Of a stretch of DNA of 64,000 nt, positions 63,694 to 64,000 are shown piece by piece. Source of the stretch: CALAMC01 sp964459465 (GTDB taxonomy: Bacteria > Zixibacteria > MSB-5A5 > GN15 > PGXB01); assembly GCA_964459465.1 (NCBI GenBank), contig CAYWLR010000016.1:1-64000 (forward strand). The letters run 5' to 3'. A program made the translations under genes and the position numbers. Numbering within the stretch: the stretch's first letter is position 1; each line of letters starts with the position of its first letter. The notes below the pieces were generated by a model. That model was not told where the DNA came from, ran no database searches, and saw only the letters and a list, made by a program, of their open reading frames with translations.

Positions 63694-64000
63694 ATGACCA
63701 ACCAAAACAAGGATGGTACGGGAAAATGCCCGGTGACGGGCATGACCGGCAGCCCGACTTCGGGCCGCGGTACTTCCAACCGTGACTGGTGGCCGAATCA
63801 ACTGAATTTAAGGATTCTTCACCAGCATTCTAACAAATCCAATCCGATGGGACAGGATTTCAGCTACGCCAGGGAGTTCAAGAAACTGGACTTCAAAGCC
63901 CTGAAAAAAGACCTTTATGCTTTGATGACCAACTCGCAGGAGTGGTGGCCGGCTGACTATGGTCACTACGGGGGACTGTTCATCCGCATGGCCTGGCACA
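63694..64000 (+). CDS. katG: Catalase-peroxidase KatG, 5' part
   Basis: The window ends inside this gene; 102 codons are visible. ATG at 63694 has AGGAGG four bases upstream. The translation (MTNQNKDGTGKCPVTG..., RDWWPNQLNLRILHQHS, EFKKLDFKALKKDLYALMT, WWPADYGHYGGLFIRMAWH) matches the KatG start, and the last residues contain the active-site Arg-Trp-His (RMAWH). KatG is a heme enzyme that removes hydrogen peroxide. It lies just behind the Fur/PerR-like gene. Confidence 0.97.
   Translation, partial: MTNQNKDGTGKCPVTGMTGSPTSGRGTSNRDWWPNQLNLRILHQHSNKSNPMGQDFSYAREFKKLDFKALKKDLYALMTNSQEWWPADYGHYGGLFIRMAWH

Overview
The window looks like chromosome from an uncultured bacterium, probably of the FCB side of the tree and perhaps close to candidate phylum Zixibacteria. 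This rests on gene content only: large exported proteins ending in a YPNPY/FlgD-like module, HAO-like octaheme and NapC-type cytochromes, an outer-membrane-barrel/SppA fusion, and a secreted LIM-DA1 protein. There is no rRNA or tRNA gene to test the placement. Base composition is close to balanced, except for two AT-rich accessory patches at about 20.6-23.3 kb and 54.8-59.0 kb.

Layout. 0.4-9.2 kb: clpB, a GYD protein, a large exported protein, and a small exported protein translationally coupled to a TPR-sigma54 activator. 9.5-20.5 kb: a BchI-like AAA+/VWA pair, a secreted LIM-DA1 metalloprotease homologue, hflX, a lone receiver, smr, a KamA-like radical SAM enzyme and an M16 peptidase. 20.6-23.3 kb: an AT-rich pentapeptide-repeat membrane gene between inverted repeats. 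23.3-27.2 kb: barrel-SppA, a lipoprotein and a CGGC protein. 27.2-27.4 kb: a compact RNA with a full Shine-Dalgarno, an 11-codon ORF, a nested hairpin and a terminator. 27.7-31.9 kb: porin, HAO-like octaheme cytochrome and NapC-type cytochrome under an FNR-type box placed exactly at -41.5.

32-43.5 kb: a fasciclin lipoprotein/DUF378 operon divergent from a CarH-like B12 regulator, pepF, an isochorismatase-family hydrolase, a TrpB2 gene preceded by an SbnI/SerK-like (ParB-fold) free-serine kinase homologue, a COG2426 membrane protein, and an fprA-GT4-GT4 operon. 43.8-48.8 kb: a PEP-utilising enzyme, sensor kinase, response regulator and CBS protein in one operon. 49-54.7 kb: a trehalose locus (DUF5752, TreT-like, OtsB, OtsA) followed by a class-III aminotransferase. 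54.8-59.0 kb: a divergent accessory pair (alpha/alpha-toroid plus nucleoside-deoxyribosyltransferase-like protein; SLOG plus four-TM protein) and a GNAT. 59.3-64 kb: an ADP-forming acyl-CoA synthetase/GNAT fusion, a frameshifted 15-residue-repeat surface protein, a Fur/PerR regulator and the 5' end of katG.

The most notable systems are the TrpB2 + serine-kinase pair, which suggests tryptophan synthesis through O-phosphoserine; the divergent SLOG-TM / toroid-NDT pair, a candidate nucleotide-signal defence module; the mini-ORF structured RNA; the FNR-controlled HAO/NapC operon; and the secreted LIM-DA1 protein. All functional statements come from reading motifs and context; no database search was run.
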